The notes under the pieces are model-generated. The model worked only from the letters and a program-made list of their open reading frames with translations. It was not told where the DNA came from and did not search any database. A stretch of DNA of 64,000 nt. Source: an uncultured Eubacteriales bacterium (GTDB lineage Bacteria > Bacillota > Clostridia > Oscillospirales > Acutalibacteraceae). Shown piece by piece: positions 17,360 through 25,230 of this stretch. The translations under genes were made by a program, and so were the position numbers. The first letter of the stretch is position 1. Every line of letters starts with the position of its first letter. The DNA lies in NCBI GenBank assembly GCA_910577755.1, contig CAJTNL010000009.1, positions 1 to 64,000 on the forward strand. Direction: 5' to 3'.

Positions 17360-18184
17360 TTGGATTTTCAGCAAAAAGAACAGTATACTATCGCTGATTT
17401 AGAGCGTATTATTGCGTTGCTTCGTGCACCGGATGGATGTCCTTGGGACAGAGAGCAAACGCATCAGAGTGTTCGTGCAAATTTTATTGAAGAAACTTAT
17501 GAAGCGATTGAGGCTATTGACACGAATAATGTTGAGTTATTAAAAGAAGAATTGGGCGACGTATTGATGCAGGTGTTATTCCATGCTCAAATGGAGGCAG
17601 AGTTGGGCACGTTTACCTTTGCTGATGTGGTAGATGGTGTAGCAAAGAAATTGATTGTACGGCATCCGCATGTGTTTGGAGATGTTCATGTAAAGGATTC
17701 GGCGCAGGTTTTGTCTAATTGGGATGAAATTAAGAAAAAAACAAAATCTCAAACAACCCAAACTGAAGTGCTCGAAAGTGTTTCCACTGCTTTGCCTTCT
17801 CTTATGCGCAGTTATAAAGTGCAAAAAAAAGCTGCGAAAGTAGGAGTGGACATTCAAAATGCAGAGCAGGCTTTAGATGATTTGATTATGTGTGCTCATA
17901 GGTTAAAAAAGAGCTTATCTCAACAAGAGACAATTGGTTTGTCTGATGAACAAGTGGGCGATTTATTGTTCGCTTCGGTGCATGTTGCTAGAAAATGCGG
18001 TGTAGAGCCTGAGTTCTCCTTGACAAAAGCATGTAATCGTTTTATAATTTACTTTGCTGTTGTTGAGAAATATACTCAGAAAAAAGAAATTTGTTGGTCT
18101 GACCTGACTCATGAGGAGCTAAATGCAATTTGGCGGCAGGTTGCAACAGAAAAATTCTCACAGATAGAGAATGAGATTTACTAA
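17360..18184 (+). CDS. mazG: Nucleoside triphosphate pyrophosphohydrolase MazG
   Basis: MazG hydrolyses NTPs and dNTPs to monophosphates and pyrophosphate, removing aberrant nucleotides. The protein has two MazG domains: the first with CPWDREQTH near 30, NFIEETYEA and the metal-binding ELGDVLMQ; the second, in the C-terminal half, with SLMRSYKVQKKAAKVG and a matching helical bundle. Bacillus YabN carries an extra N-terminal methylase-like domain that is absent here. The start is TTG 17360, because AAAAGGAG at 17345-17352 is well placed; the 23 residues upstream in the open frame overlap the flippase gene and are unlike MazG. Length is 274 residues. Confidence 0.93.
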   Translation: MDFQQKEQYTIADLERIIALLRAPDGCPWDREQTHQSVRANFIEETYEAIEAIDTNNVELLKEELGDVLMQVLFHAQMEAELGTFTFADVVDGVAKKLIVRHPHVFGDVHVKDSAQVLSNWDEIKKKTKSQTTQTEVLESVSTALPSLMRSYKVQKKAAKVGVDIQNAEQALDDLIMCAHRLKKSLSQQETIGLSDEQVGDLLFASVHVARKCGVEPEFSLTKACNRFIIYFAVVEKYTQKKEICWSDLTHEELNAIWRQVATEKFSQIENEIY

Positions 18185-18203
18185 AATTTCGGGGGTAAAA
18201 ACA

Positions 18204-18479
18204 ATGAACAAAACAGAGTTAGTTGCATTAGTTGCAGAAAAGGCTGAGCTTTCTAAAAAGGATGCAGACAGCGCAGTGAATGCAGTGTTGGAATCGATTA
18301 TTGAAGCTGTTGCCAGAAAAGACAAAGTGCAAATTGTTGGATTTGGTACTTTCGAAGCGCGTGAGAGAAAAGCAAAGGTTGGAAAAAATCCAAGAACAGG
18401 TGAAGAAATTAACATTGCAGCTTCTGTTGTACCTGCATTCAAAGCAGGTAAAGCTTTTAAAGATGCTACAAACAAATAA
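18204..18479 (+). CDS. hup: Histone-like DNA-binding protein HU
   Basis: HU bends and compacts DNA. The 91-residue protein has the full family pattern: MNKTELVALVAEKA, the dimer core VQIVGFGTFEARERKA, the DNA-clasping arm region GKNPRTGEEINI, and VPAFKAGKAFKD at the end. ATG 18204 is chosen over the upstream ATG at 18171 because the GGGGG site at 18191 fits and HU proteins start with MNK. It sits between mazG and rqcP, the order usual in Clostridia, and has its own terminator. Confidence 0.97.
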   Translation: MNKTELVALVAEKAELSKKDADSAVNAVLESIIEAVARKDKVQIVGFGTFEARERKAKVGKNPRTGEEINIAASVVPAFKAGKAFKDATNK

Positions 18480-18489
18480 TAGTGAAAAT

Positions 18490-18538
18490 AAAAAATACAG
18501 TCTAAAACAAATTGTTTGTTCTAGACTGTATTTTTTGT
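18490..18538 (+). terminator. Intrinsic terminator after hup
   Basis: A 15-bp stem (18490-18504 with 18522-18536) with an A-run on the left and a T-run on the right lies 11 bases after the hup stop. It lies inside the cluster, so it probably lets hup be expressed above the downstream genes. Confidence 0.85.
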
Positions 18539-18560
18539 CTAAAATAATTGAGGAGAACGC

Positions 18561-18809
18561 ATGAGATTAGATAAATATTTAAAGGTTTCGCGTCTGATAA
18601 AACGTCGTACCATAGCAAATGAAGCCTGTGATGCAGGCAGAGTGTTGGTAAACGGCAAAATAGCACGCGCATCTTATGATGTGAAATGTGGTGATATATT
18701 GGAGTTGCAACTTGGAATACGTACTGTAAAAGCAGAAGTATTGGCGGTTACCGAACATGTCAATCGTGATACTGCATCAGAGTTGTATCGTTTGATCGAT
18801 CAAAAATAA
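18561..18809 (+). CDS. rqcP: S4-domain ribosome quality control protein RqcP (YabO/HslR type)
   Basis: The 82-residue protein is almost entirely one S4 RNA-binding domain: MRLDKYLKVSRLIKRRTIANEAC, GRVLVNGKIARASYDVK and a basic end. In Bacillus YabO (RqcP) binds 50S subunits with a stalled nascent chain and helps RqcH add alanine tails. The position directly in the mazG-yabP cluster matches yabO. A good ribosome site (GAGGAGAAC) precedes the ATG. The function is drawn from the family and synteny. Confidence 0.93.
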   Translation: MRLDKYLKVSRLIKRRTIANEACDAGRVLVNGKIARASYDVKCGDILELQLGIRTVKAEVLAVTEHVNRDTASELYRLIDQK

Positions 18810-18843
18810 TGATTGTTCATTCATGTATTGTATATTCAATATC

Positions 18844-18872
18844 GCATATTACTTCCGGTAAGCGCATACATA
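18844..18872 (+). promoter_or_regulatory. SigE-like sporulation promoter for yabP-yabQ
   Basis: GCATATT (18844-18850), a 14-base spacer and CATACATA (18865-18872) match the mother-cell sigma E pattern (KMATATT, 13-15 bases, CATACANT) in all but the last base. It lies 29 bases before yabP, whose Bacillus orthologue is sigma E dependent. Confidence 0.6.
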
Positions 18873-18900
18873 TTTATATGAAGTTAACGGAGGTATTTTT

Positions 18901-19188
18901 ATGACGATGGATGAAAGAAAAAGCAGTGCAAAAGCGCCTCATAGTTTAATTATAGAGAATCGAAAATCATTAACAGCCACAGGTGTTTCTAACGTAGATA
19001 GCTTTGACGAGGATACAATTGTAGCCTATACTGATTTGGGGGAATTGATTGTAAAGGGCAGTGGACTTCATATTAGCAAATTAAATTTGGAAACAGGAGA
19101 AATGAATCTGGATGGAGAAATTAATTCCATATCATATACAGAAAATCAATCGGCAAACACAGGTTTTTTCTCAAAGCTTTTTAAATAG
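18901..19188 (+). CDS. yabP: Sporulation protein YabP
   Basis: YabP is a small mother-cell protein needed for spore coat or cortex formation in Bacillus. The 95 residues have the family pattern HSLIIENRKSLTATGV, VDSFDEDTI, TDLGELIVKGSGLHI and LNLETGEMNLDGEI, a repeated beta-strand design shared with YqfC. Ribosome site AACGGAGG precedes ATG 18901. The SigE-like promoter just upstream fits its known control. It is followed by yabQ 12 bases later. Confidence 0.95.
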   Translation: MTMDERKSSAKAPHSLIIENRKSLTATGVSNVDSFDEDTIVAYTDLGELIVKGSGLHISKLNLETGEMNLDGEINSISYTENQSANTGFFSKLFK

Positions 19189-19200
19189 GGGTGTTTTACG

Positions 19201-19758
19201 GTGGAAGTAACACTGTCTTCGCAACTATTCGGTTTAGGAATCTCTGTATTAGTGGGTTTGGTGTTGGCAGCGGTTTATGATGTTTTCCGTGTTACTCGTA
19301 TTCTATTTCGCACAGGTAAATATGTAATGTATATACAGGATATTGTATATGGCGCTGCAGCGGCTTTTCTAACATTTTTGTTGGCGCTTTGTGTAAATAG
19401 CGGCGAGATTCGTTTTTATATTGTAGGTGGTGAACTGGTTGGTATGACGGTATATTTTATATCTATAGGTAGAATCACCGTACGGATTGCAAGGTTTATA
19501 TATAAAATTTGTGCGAGAGTTTACAGATGGCTTGATCAATATATTTTTAAACCTATCCATAGTCGTTACATCAAGATTAAAGAATTCATTATTAACAAAA
19601 TATCCCAAATGCAAAAAAGAAAGAAAAATTCAATAAGAAATAAGGAAAACTCCTTGAAACCTACATCTGGTTTAGTGTATAATCGAATTATCAATTTTTT
19701 TACAGATGATGATCGAGGGGTTAAAGGGGGCTTCTCTAAGGATGAAGAAAAATCGTGA
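19201..19758 (+). CDS. yabQ: Spore cortex membrane protein YabQ
   Basis: YabQ is an integral membrane protein of the forespore envelope required for cortex synthesis in Bacillus. The 185-residue protein has an N-terminal run of about four membrane segments (SQLFGLGISVLVGLVLAAVYDVFR, then IVYGAAAAFLTFLLALC, and YIVGGELVGMTVYFISIG) with the typical YDVFRVTR motif, followed by a long basic tail. It starts with GTG 19201 behind GGGGTG. The end overlaps divIC by 17 bases, showing close coupling. Confidence 0.92.
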   Translation: MEVTLSSQLFGLGISVLVGLVLAAVYDVFRVTRILFRTGKYVMYIQDIVYGAAAAFLTFLLALCVNSGEIRFYIVGGELVGMTVYFISIGRITVRIARFIYKICARVYRWLDQYIFKPIHSRYIKIKEFIINKISQMQKRKKNSIRNKENSLKPTSGLVYNRIINFFTDDDRGVKGGFSKDEEKS

Positions 19759-20086
19759 TGTAGAGATTAAAAAAAAAACAAACCATTCAAAACGTAAATA
19801 TAAAAAATCAAAAATTAATATTTTTTTAATGATAGCTGTGTCTGTGTTTGCTGTGTATGTTATTGCAGTATTTGTTGGTCAGCAGATTGAAATTAGCGGT
19901 AAAAAAGAAAAGTTGGCATCTGTTACACAAGAGCTGCAGGTGCAGGAAATCAAAAACAATGAAATTAAAAAGTCTTTAGAATCTAATGCGGGTGTTAATA
20001 GCGAATATATTGAACGTTTAGCAAGAGTGGGGCTGGACTTTGTAAAACCAAGTGAACGAGTTTTTGTAAATGTGGCAGGCAACTAA
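19742..20086 (+). CDS. divIC: Cell division protein DivIC/FtsB family
   Basis: DivIC is a bitopic septum protein that forms a complex with FtsL and DivIB. The 114 residues comprise a basic cytoplasmic N-terminus, one membrane span near 30-50 (IFLMIAVSVFAVYVIAVFVG), an outer coiled coil (KEKLASVTQELQVQEIKNNEI), and the DivIC end EYIERLARVGLDFVKPSERVF. I use ATG 19742, inside yabQ, since the longer frame from 19706 lacks a ribosome site. The order yabQ-divIC-yabR is conserved in Firmicutes. Confidence 0.93.
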   Translation: MKKNRDVEIKKKTNHSKRKYKKSKINIFLMIAVSVFAVYVIAVFVGQQIEISGKKEKLASVTQELQVQEIKNNEIKKSLESNAGVNSEYIERLARVGLDFVKPSERVFVNVAGN

Positions 20087-20110
20087 CCTAAGGAGGAAAC
20101 GGGTACTGAT

Positions 20111-20560
20111 ATGCAGCTTGAAATAGGAGAGATTCTTGAAGGAAAAATTACAGGGCTTACAAAGTTCGGCGCTTTTGTACAGCTGGCAGAAAATAAAACA
20201 GGTTTAATACATATTTCGGAGATAGCGCCGGTTTTTGTAAAGGAAATTACAGATTTTGTACAGGAAGGTCAAATCGTAAAAGTAAAGGTGCTTAATCTGG
20301 ACAATGGTAAAATCAGTCTGTCCATGAAACAGGCAATGCCATCTCAGCCATCTTCTGTTGTAAAAGCCTCTCATTCGCAATTAGGTAGGGGCAAACCCGA
20401 ATATGTTCAATCCCAAAATAAGAAAAATGACGCAATTGGTTTTGAAGAAATGCTGCATAAATTTAAACAAAGTAGTGATGAGAAGATAGCTGCTTTGAAA
20501 AAGGGCATGGACTCGAAACGGGGTGGATCTTCGCGAAATGGTTTCGGTCAATCCAGATAG
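20111..20560 (+). CDS. yabR: S1-domain RNA-binding protein YabR
   Basis: The 149-residue protein has one S1 domain (about 1-75): GEILEGKITGLTKFGAFVQL, GLIHISEIA and VKVKVLNLDNGKISLSMKQ, followed by a low-complexity Ser/Gln/Lys tail. It belongs to the YabR/YugI group of general stress-like S1 proteins thought to bind RNA or ribosomes; the precise role is unknown. It closes the yab cluster and is followed by a strong terminator. Ribosome site AAGGAGGAAAC precedes ATG 20111. Confidence 0.9.
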   Translation: MQLEIGEILEGKITGLTKFGAFVQLAENKTGLIHISEIAPVFVKEITDFVQEGQIVKVKVLNLDNGKISLSMKQAMPSQPSSVVKASHSQLGRGKPEYVQSQNKKNDAIGFEEMLHKFKQSSDEKIAALKKGMDSKRGGSSRNGFGQSR

Positions 20561-20563
20561 CAG

Positions 20564-20592
20564 AGTGGAGTGTTCGCACTCCACTTTTTATA
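20564..20592 (+). terminator. Intrinsic terminator of the yab-divIC cluster
   Basis: A perfect 9-bp stem (20564-20572 with 20577-20585) closed by a stable TTCG tetraloop is followed by a T-run. Confidence 0.92.
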
Positions 20593-20621
20593 TATAGCAA
20601 ATGATTAGGAAGGTATTTACT

Positions 20622-21776
20622 ATGATTTTATTACATGGAATAATCCATACTATGACAGGTGAAATAATAAAGGATGGTTATATACAAATTAAAGGCAGTG
20701 TGATTGTGCAGGTAGGCAGATGCAATACCTTACGGAATATTGATGATGAAAGGATAGATTTGAACGGATCTTTTGTTTATCCGGGATTTATAGATGCGCA
20801 TACCCATTTGGGGATGTTTGAAGACGGATTGAATTTTGAGGGGGATGACGGTAATGAGGATACAGATCCGATTACGCCTCATTTACGAGCGCTGGATGCG
20901 ATTAATCCTCTTGATCGCTGTTTTACGGAAGCGTTGGAGGGAGGTATTACCACAGCAATTACAGGACCGGGCTCTGCAAACCCAATTTCCGGCCAGATTG
21001 CAGCGGTAAAAACATATGGTCGCTGCATTGACCGTATGGTTGTAAAAGCGCCGCTTGCTATCAAAATGTCTTTGGGAGAAAATCCGAAAAGTGTGTACCG
21101 TGAAAAAAGTCAATCACCTGTTACCAGAATGGCAACAGTCGCTTTGATCCGGGAGCAGTTATACAAAGCTAAGCGTTACGCAGAAGAAAAATTGCGCTCC
21201 CAAAAAGATGATGAATGTGATGAACCGGAATATGATTTAAAATGTGAGTCTTTACTGCCGGTATTATCGGGAAAGATGCAGGTGCATTTCCATGCGCATC
21301 GGGCTGATGATATTTTTACGGCAATTCGTATTGCAAAAGAGTTTCATTTGGACTATGTAATTGTACACGGAACAGAAGCGCATATGATTGCAGAGGATTT
21401 GAAGGCAGAGGGTGTCCGAGTGTTTTCTGGACCATTTTTATCAGACCGTTCTAAGCCGGAACTGAAGAATTTAACACCAAAAAGTCCTGGGATTTTAATG
21501 AATAGCGGGATTCAGACTGCTATTGTAACAGATCATCCTGTAATTCCTTTGCAATATTTGCATATGTGCGCCGGTTTAGCGGTGCGGGAAGGCGCTGATT
21601 ATGAACAGGCTTTAAAAGCGATTACTATAGAGCCCGCGCGTATTTGCGGTATTGATAAACGTGTGGGTTCAATAGAAGCGGGAAAAGATGCAGATCTGGT
21701 CGTTTTTGAAACAGACCCTCTGTTGCTGGCATCAAAGCCCTCTATGGTATTTGTTGATGGTATTCGGCGAGTATAA
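20622..21776 (+). CDS. Metal-dependent amidohydrolase (imidazolonepropionase-like)
   Basis: The 384-residue protein has the amidohydrolase layout: metal motif DAHTHLGMF near 57-65, a probable bridging Lys within IKMSLGE, His motifs HFHAH near 223-227 and VIVHGTEAH near 245, a late Asp in TDHP near 306, and the C-terminal ARICGIDKRVGSIEAGKDADLVV strand region common to the superfamily. Closest relatives are usually annotated as imidazolonepropionase-like or aryldialkylphosphatase-like hydrolases, with substrate unknown. ATG 20622 is preferred because AGGAAGG at 20606 fits; the ATG at 20601 lacks a site. It is 12 bases before the fumarase subunit gene, so they are co-transcribed, which may hint at a catabolic role. 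Confidence 0.82.
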   Translation: MILLHGIIHTMTGEIIKDGYIQIKGSVIVQVGRCNTLRNIDDERIDLNGSFVYPGFIDAHTHLGMFEDGLNFEGDDGNEDTDPITPHLRALDAINPLDRCFTEALEGGITTAITGPGSANPISGQIAAVKTYGRCIDRMVVKAPLAIKMSLGENPKSVYREKSQSPVTRMATVALIREQLYKAKRYAEEKLRSQKDDECDEPEYDLKCESLLPVLSGKMQVHFHAHRADDIFTAIRIAKEFHLDYVIVHGTEAHMIAEDLKAEGVRVFSGPFLSDRSKPELKNLTPKSPGILMNSGIQTAIVTDHPVIPLQYLHMCAGLAVREGADYEQALKAITIEPARICGIDKRVGSIEAGKDADLVVFETDPLLLASKPSMVFVDGIRRV

Positions 21777-21788
21777 AGGAGAATAACT

Positions 21789-22631
21789 ATGAGAGAATTG
21801 GATGTGTCCCAAATTACACAGGTGGTTAAGCAATTGTGTATAGAGACAAACCGTGTTTTGCCTTTGGATTTAGAAGAGAAAATAGGAGAAGCCTGTGAAA
21901 TGGAAAATAGTGTGAGCGGAAAGGCTATTTTGCAGGATTTGTGCCGCAATATGAGTGCAGCAAGAGAAATGCAAATTCCTATTTGTCAGGATACGGGAAT
22001 GGCTGTTATTTTTGCGGAAGTGGGACAAGATGTACGTTTGACAGGAGGCGGCTTTGAGGATGCTATTAATGAAGGCGTGCGACAAGGTTATTTAGAAGGT
22101 TTTTTGCGTTTATCTGTGGTTGCCGACCCACTGGAGCGTAAAAATACAAATGATAATACACCGGCTATCATTCATACTAGAATGATAGATGGTGATAAGG
22201 TAACCATTACTGTTGCACCAAAAGGTTTTGGCAGTGAAAATATGAGTCGTATTAAAATGTTTACGCCCTCTGCCACGAAAGAGGATATTATTGCCTTTGT
22301 GGTAAAAACTGCAAAAGCGGCTGGTAGCAATGCCTGTCCTCCTATGGTATTAGGCGTGGGGATCGGCGGTGATTTTGAGCTCTGTGCATATCTAGCAAAA
22401 AAGGCATTGTGTCGCGATATATCACAATCTAACTCTAAAGAAGTATATCGTCTGTTAGAGCAGGAAATACTAGAGCGGGTTAATATGTTGCAAATAGGTC
22501 CTCAAGGTTTTGGAGGAAATACAACGGCATTACATGTGGCGATTGAGCAGTATGCTACACATATAGCAGGGCTTCCGGTGGCAGTTAATGTGGGGTGTCA
22601 TGTAACAAGGCATAAAAAAATAACCATATAG
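21789..22631 (+). CDS. Class I fumarate/tartrate hydro-lyase, alpha subunit (no beta subunit adjacent)
   Basis: This 280-residue protein is the N-terminal (alpha) part of an oxygen-sensitive [4Fe-4S] fumarase. The three cluster cysteines are visible: CQDTG near 65, SNACPP near 185 and GCH near the C-terminus. Other family motifs are NDNTPAIIHT, APKGFGSEN and GPQGFGGNTTAL. In bacteria the alpha subunit normally precedes a beta subunit of about 185 residues that completes the active site. Here the next gene is hpf, 120 bases on, and no beta subunit is found anywhere in the window. The partner may be encoded elsewhere, or the protein may act on a different substrate. Confidence 0.88.
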   Translation: MRELDVSQITQVVKQLCIETNRVLPLDLEEKIGEACEMENSVSGKAILQDLCRNMSAAREMQIPICQDTGMAVIFAEVGQDVRLTGGGFEDAINEGVRQGYLEGFLRLSVVADPLERKNTNDNTPAIIHTRMIDGDKVTITVAPKGFGSENMSRIKMFTPSATKEDIIAFVVKTAKAAGSNACPPMVLGVGIGGDFELCAYLAKKALCRDISQSNSKEVYRLLEQEILERVNMLQIGPQGFGGNTTALHVAIEQYATHIAGLPVAVNVGCHVTRHKKITI

Positions 22632-22754
22632 TTAAGAAATATCTTTTATTATTTTATGAAATGTATTATAATTATAACATAATGGAATAAAAAGGTTCTG
22701 AATAGAAGCTTTTCTCCGTATAGAAAGACTGTTTTTGTGAAGGGAGTTATTGGT

Positions 22755-23303
22755 ATGAACATTACCATTACTGGTAGAAAAGTAAGTTTAAAAAATAACT
22801 TTAAACAATTGGTGGAAAAAAAGCTCTCACGTTATGATAGAATTTTTGATGAACATGCCGAAGCGCATGTTGTTGTAACGGTAGAACATAACCGTCAAAC
22901 GGTGGAAATTACAATTAGGCAAAAGGGAATGATTTACCGTGCTGAAGCAACTGACTTTGAAATGAATGATGCATTGGATCAAGTCATTAGTGCATTAGGT
23001 AGGCAAATTCGCAAAAACAAGACTAGATTAGAGAAAAAGCTGCATTCCGGCGCACTACGTGATTATGTAGAAGATTATTATAACGGGGAAATTCCAGAGC
23101 CACAAAGTATAGAGTACCAAATTGCCAGAACGAAAAAAGTTCCGGTAAAGCCAATGCACATAGATGAAGCAATTTTACAAATGAACCTGTTAGGTCACCA
23201 ATTTTATATGTTCCGCGACGCTGAGACTGAAGAAATTGCTGTTGTATATAAACGACATAACGGCGACTACGGATTATTGGAACCCAACGAAGATGAAGAA
23301 TAA
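22755..23303 (+). CDS. hpf: Long-form ribosome hibernation promoting factor HPF
   Basis: Long HPF dimerises 70S ribosomes into inactive 100S particles in stationary phase. The N-terminal domain (about 1-100) is the YfiA/HPF fold, MNITITGRK, AHVVVTVEHNRQTVEITIRQ and FEMNDALDQVISALGRQIRKNKTR. The C-terminal domain (about 125-182) has the dimerisation motif KKVPVKPMHIDEAILQMNLLGHQFYMFRDAETEE. I choose ATG 22755 behind GAAGGGAG since the family begins MNI-like. Length 182 fits the long form. Confidence 0.95.
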   Translation: MNITITGRKVSLKNNFKQLVEKKLSRYDRIFDEHAEAHVVVTVEHNRQTVEITIRQKGMIYRAEATDFEMNDALDQVISALGRQIRKNKTRLEKKLHSGALRDYVEDYYNGEIPEPQSIEYQIARTKKVPVKPMHIDEAILQMNLLGHQFYMFRDAETEEIAVVYKRHNGDYGLLEPNEDEE

Positions 23304-23315
23304 TACTGCATCGTA

Positions 23316-23350
23316 GAGAAGGGGCTGCGTGGTTGCGCAGTCCCTTTCTC
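23316..23350 (+). terminator. Weak terminator-like hairpin after hpf
   Basis: GAGAAGGGGCTGCG pairs with CGCAGTCCCTTTCTC with one bulge. The tail is not T-rich, so function as a terminator is doubtful. Confidence 0.4.
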
Positions 23351-23378
23351 AATACATGAATGGAGTGAAGAAATTGTG

Positions 23379-24497
23379 ATGGAAACGTTTAAATTGGTTT
23401 GCCCGTGCATTTTGGGCGTAGAGGGATTAGTGGCAGATGAACTACGTGCCATGGGTGCAAAAAATGTAGAGCCGCAAAATGGCAGGGTAATATTTGACGG
23501 AGATGCTATTATGCTAGCGAGAGCTAATATATGTTCTCGTTACAGTGAGCGTGTACTGGTGCTGTTGGGTATCTTTCAGGCTCATACCTTTGAAGAACTA
23601 TTTCAGGGGATAAAGGCATTGCCTTGGGAGCAATGGATTGGAAAAAATGATATTTTTCCTGTCAAAGGTCATTCTTTAAGTTCACAATTATCTAGCGTAC
23701 CTGATTGTCAGAAAATTATAAAAAAAGCTGTAGTAGAACGCTTGAAAAAAAAATATCACGTAAATTGGTTTGCAGAAAGCGATACATTATATCAAATTCA
23801 GTTTTTGATTCTGAAAGATCAGGTTAGTGTTATGCTTGATACCTCTGGTGCAGGTCTTCATAAACGAGGATACCGTGCGAATTCAACGCAAGCGCCTATA
23901 AAAGAAACGCTGGCGGCGGCAATGGCACATTTATCGCGTGTACGAATAAATGGCAATATGGTTGATCCCTTTTGCGGCTCCGGAACGGTATTAATTGAAT
24001 CTGCACTATATGCCTTGAATATTGCACCTGGATTACGTCGTCACTTTACAGCTGAAAACTGGGATCAGATTGATGAGAATGTATGGATAAAAGAAAAAGA
24101 GCGGGCACAGGATTTGGTACGCAGAGATGCAAAATTCCGGGGATGGGGTTTCGATATTGATGGTGCTGCTGTTTCTCTCACAATTCAAAATGCAAAAAAA
24201 GCAGGTGTTATAGGATGTTTAAAGGTGGAACAGAGAGCTATTTGTGATTTTTATACACAAACTGATACTGGCGTAGTAGTGTGTAACCCTCCGTATGGAG
24301 AGCGTCTGTTAGATATAAAACAAGCACAGGAACTGTATAAGACAATGGGAGAAGTATTTGAACAGAAGCATGGATGGAGTTATGCTGTTATCAGTCCAGA
24401 TGAAATGTTTGAAATTTATTATGGTAGAAAAGCGGATAAAAGAAGAAAATTATACAATGGAATGATAAAATGCCAATTGTATATGTATTTTAAATGA
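23379..24497 (+). CDS. ypsC: Class I SAM-dependent RNA methyltransferase with THUMP domain (YpsC/RlmL type)
   Basis: The 372-residue protein has an N-terminal ferredoxin-like and THUMP part (about 1-160), including PCILGVEGLVADELRAMG, and a Rossmann methyltransferase domain. The SAM-binding segment is MVDPFCGSGTVLIESAL near 188-204, and the catalytic motif is VVCNPPYGERL near 305. YpsC is the Firmicute relative of RlmL, which makes m2G2445 in 23S rRNA. A GTG at 23376 and ATG at 23379 are both usable; I take the ATG. It stands between hpf and carbonic anhydrase as a lone gene. Confidence 0.92.
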   Translation: METFKLVCPCILGVEGLVADELRAMGAKNVEPQNGRVIFDGDAIMLARANICSRYSERVLVLLGIFQAHTFEELFQGIKALPWEQWIGKNDIFPVKGHSLSSQLSSVPDCQKIIKKAVVERLKKKYHVNWFAESDTLYQIQFLILKDQVSVMLDTSGAGLHKRGYRANSTQAPIKETLAAAMAHLSRVRINGNMVDPFCGSGTVLIESALYALNIAPGLRRHFTAENWDQIDENVWIKEKERAQDLVRRDAKFRGWGFDIDGAAVSLTIQNAKKAGVIGCLKVEQRAICDFYTQTDTGVVVCNPPYGERLLDIKQAQELYKTMGEVFEQKHGWSYAVISPDEMFEIYYGRKADKRRKLYNGMIKCQLYMYFK

Positions 24498-24546
24498 AAG
24501 TTTTTTTACTAAGTACTAGGAGAATAAATGAGGTGGAGTTAAAATA

Positions 24547-25089
24547 ATGCTCAATGAAATTTTAAAATATAACCAAGAATTTGTAGAGCGTAAAGCATAT
24601 GAAAAATATGTAACAGATAAATATCCGAACAAAAGACTTGCAATTCTGTCTTGTATGGATGCTAGGTTAACAGAGTTACTTCCAGCAGCATTGGGTTTGA
24701 AAAATGGTGATGCTAAAGTTATTAAAAATGCTGGTGGAACGATTTCAGACCCTTTTGGCAGCGCGATGCGCAGTTTATTAATCGCAGTGCATACATTAGG
24801 TGTAGAACATATTTTAGTGATAGGACATTCTGATTGTGGTAGACAAGGTATGGATAGTGAGGAAATGATGCGCAAGATGCGTAATAACGGTATTTCTGAG
24901 GATTCTATTGCTATGATGAGGTATTGCAGACCTGATTTTGATACATGGCTGTGTGGTTTTCACAATGTAGAAAGTTCTGTGCAGAATTCAGTCCATTTAA
25001 TCTCTAATCATCCTCTCATTCCAAGCTATGTTAAAGTAAACGGTTTTGTAATCAACTCTACTACAGGAGAATTAATACTGGTTACATAA
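24547..25089 (+). CDS. Beta-class carbonic anhydrase
   Basis: This 180-residue enzyme interconverts CO2 and bicarbonate. The zinc ligands are visible in the order usual for the family: Cys and Asp-Arg in SCMDARL near 35-41, and His and Cys in GHSDCG near 94-99. The short length, with no extended C-terminal helix, matches the type IV group common in clostridia and mycobacteria. ATG 24547 follows GGTGGAG. It has its own terminator at 25092. A link with the following WYL regulator is possible but not shown. Confidence 0.92.
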   Translation: MLNEILKYNQEFVERKAYEKYVTDKYPNKRLAILSCMDARLTELLPAALGLKNGDAKVIKNAGGTISDPFGSAMRSLLIAVHTLGVEHILVIGHSDCGRQGMDSEEMMRKMRNNGISEDSIAMMRYCRPDFDTWLCGFHNVESSVQNSVHLISNHPLIPSYVKVNGFVINSTTGELILVT

Positions 25090-25091
25090 AT

Positions 25092-25128
25092 AAAAACAGC
25101 GTAATGTAAAAATTGCGCTGTTTTTATT
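25092..25128 (+). terminator. Intrinsic terminator of carbonic anhydrase gene
   Basis: A 14-bp stem (25092-25105 with 25112-25125, one G-T pair) has an A-run left and a T-run right, directly after the stop codon. Confidence 0.9.
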
Positions 25129-25230
25129 TATGATAAAAATACGTGAAAATATACAACATTTACTGAAAAACAAACGATAATTGTTATAGTATAATTAGAA
25201 TTTATCTGTCTTATCAATTGGAGGTCTTCT

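Noticed and set aside
25171..25186. Operator dyad in the WYL gene promoter
   Set aside because: The arms match imperfectly and such short AT-rich dyads are common; noted in the gene entry only.
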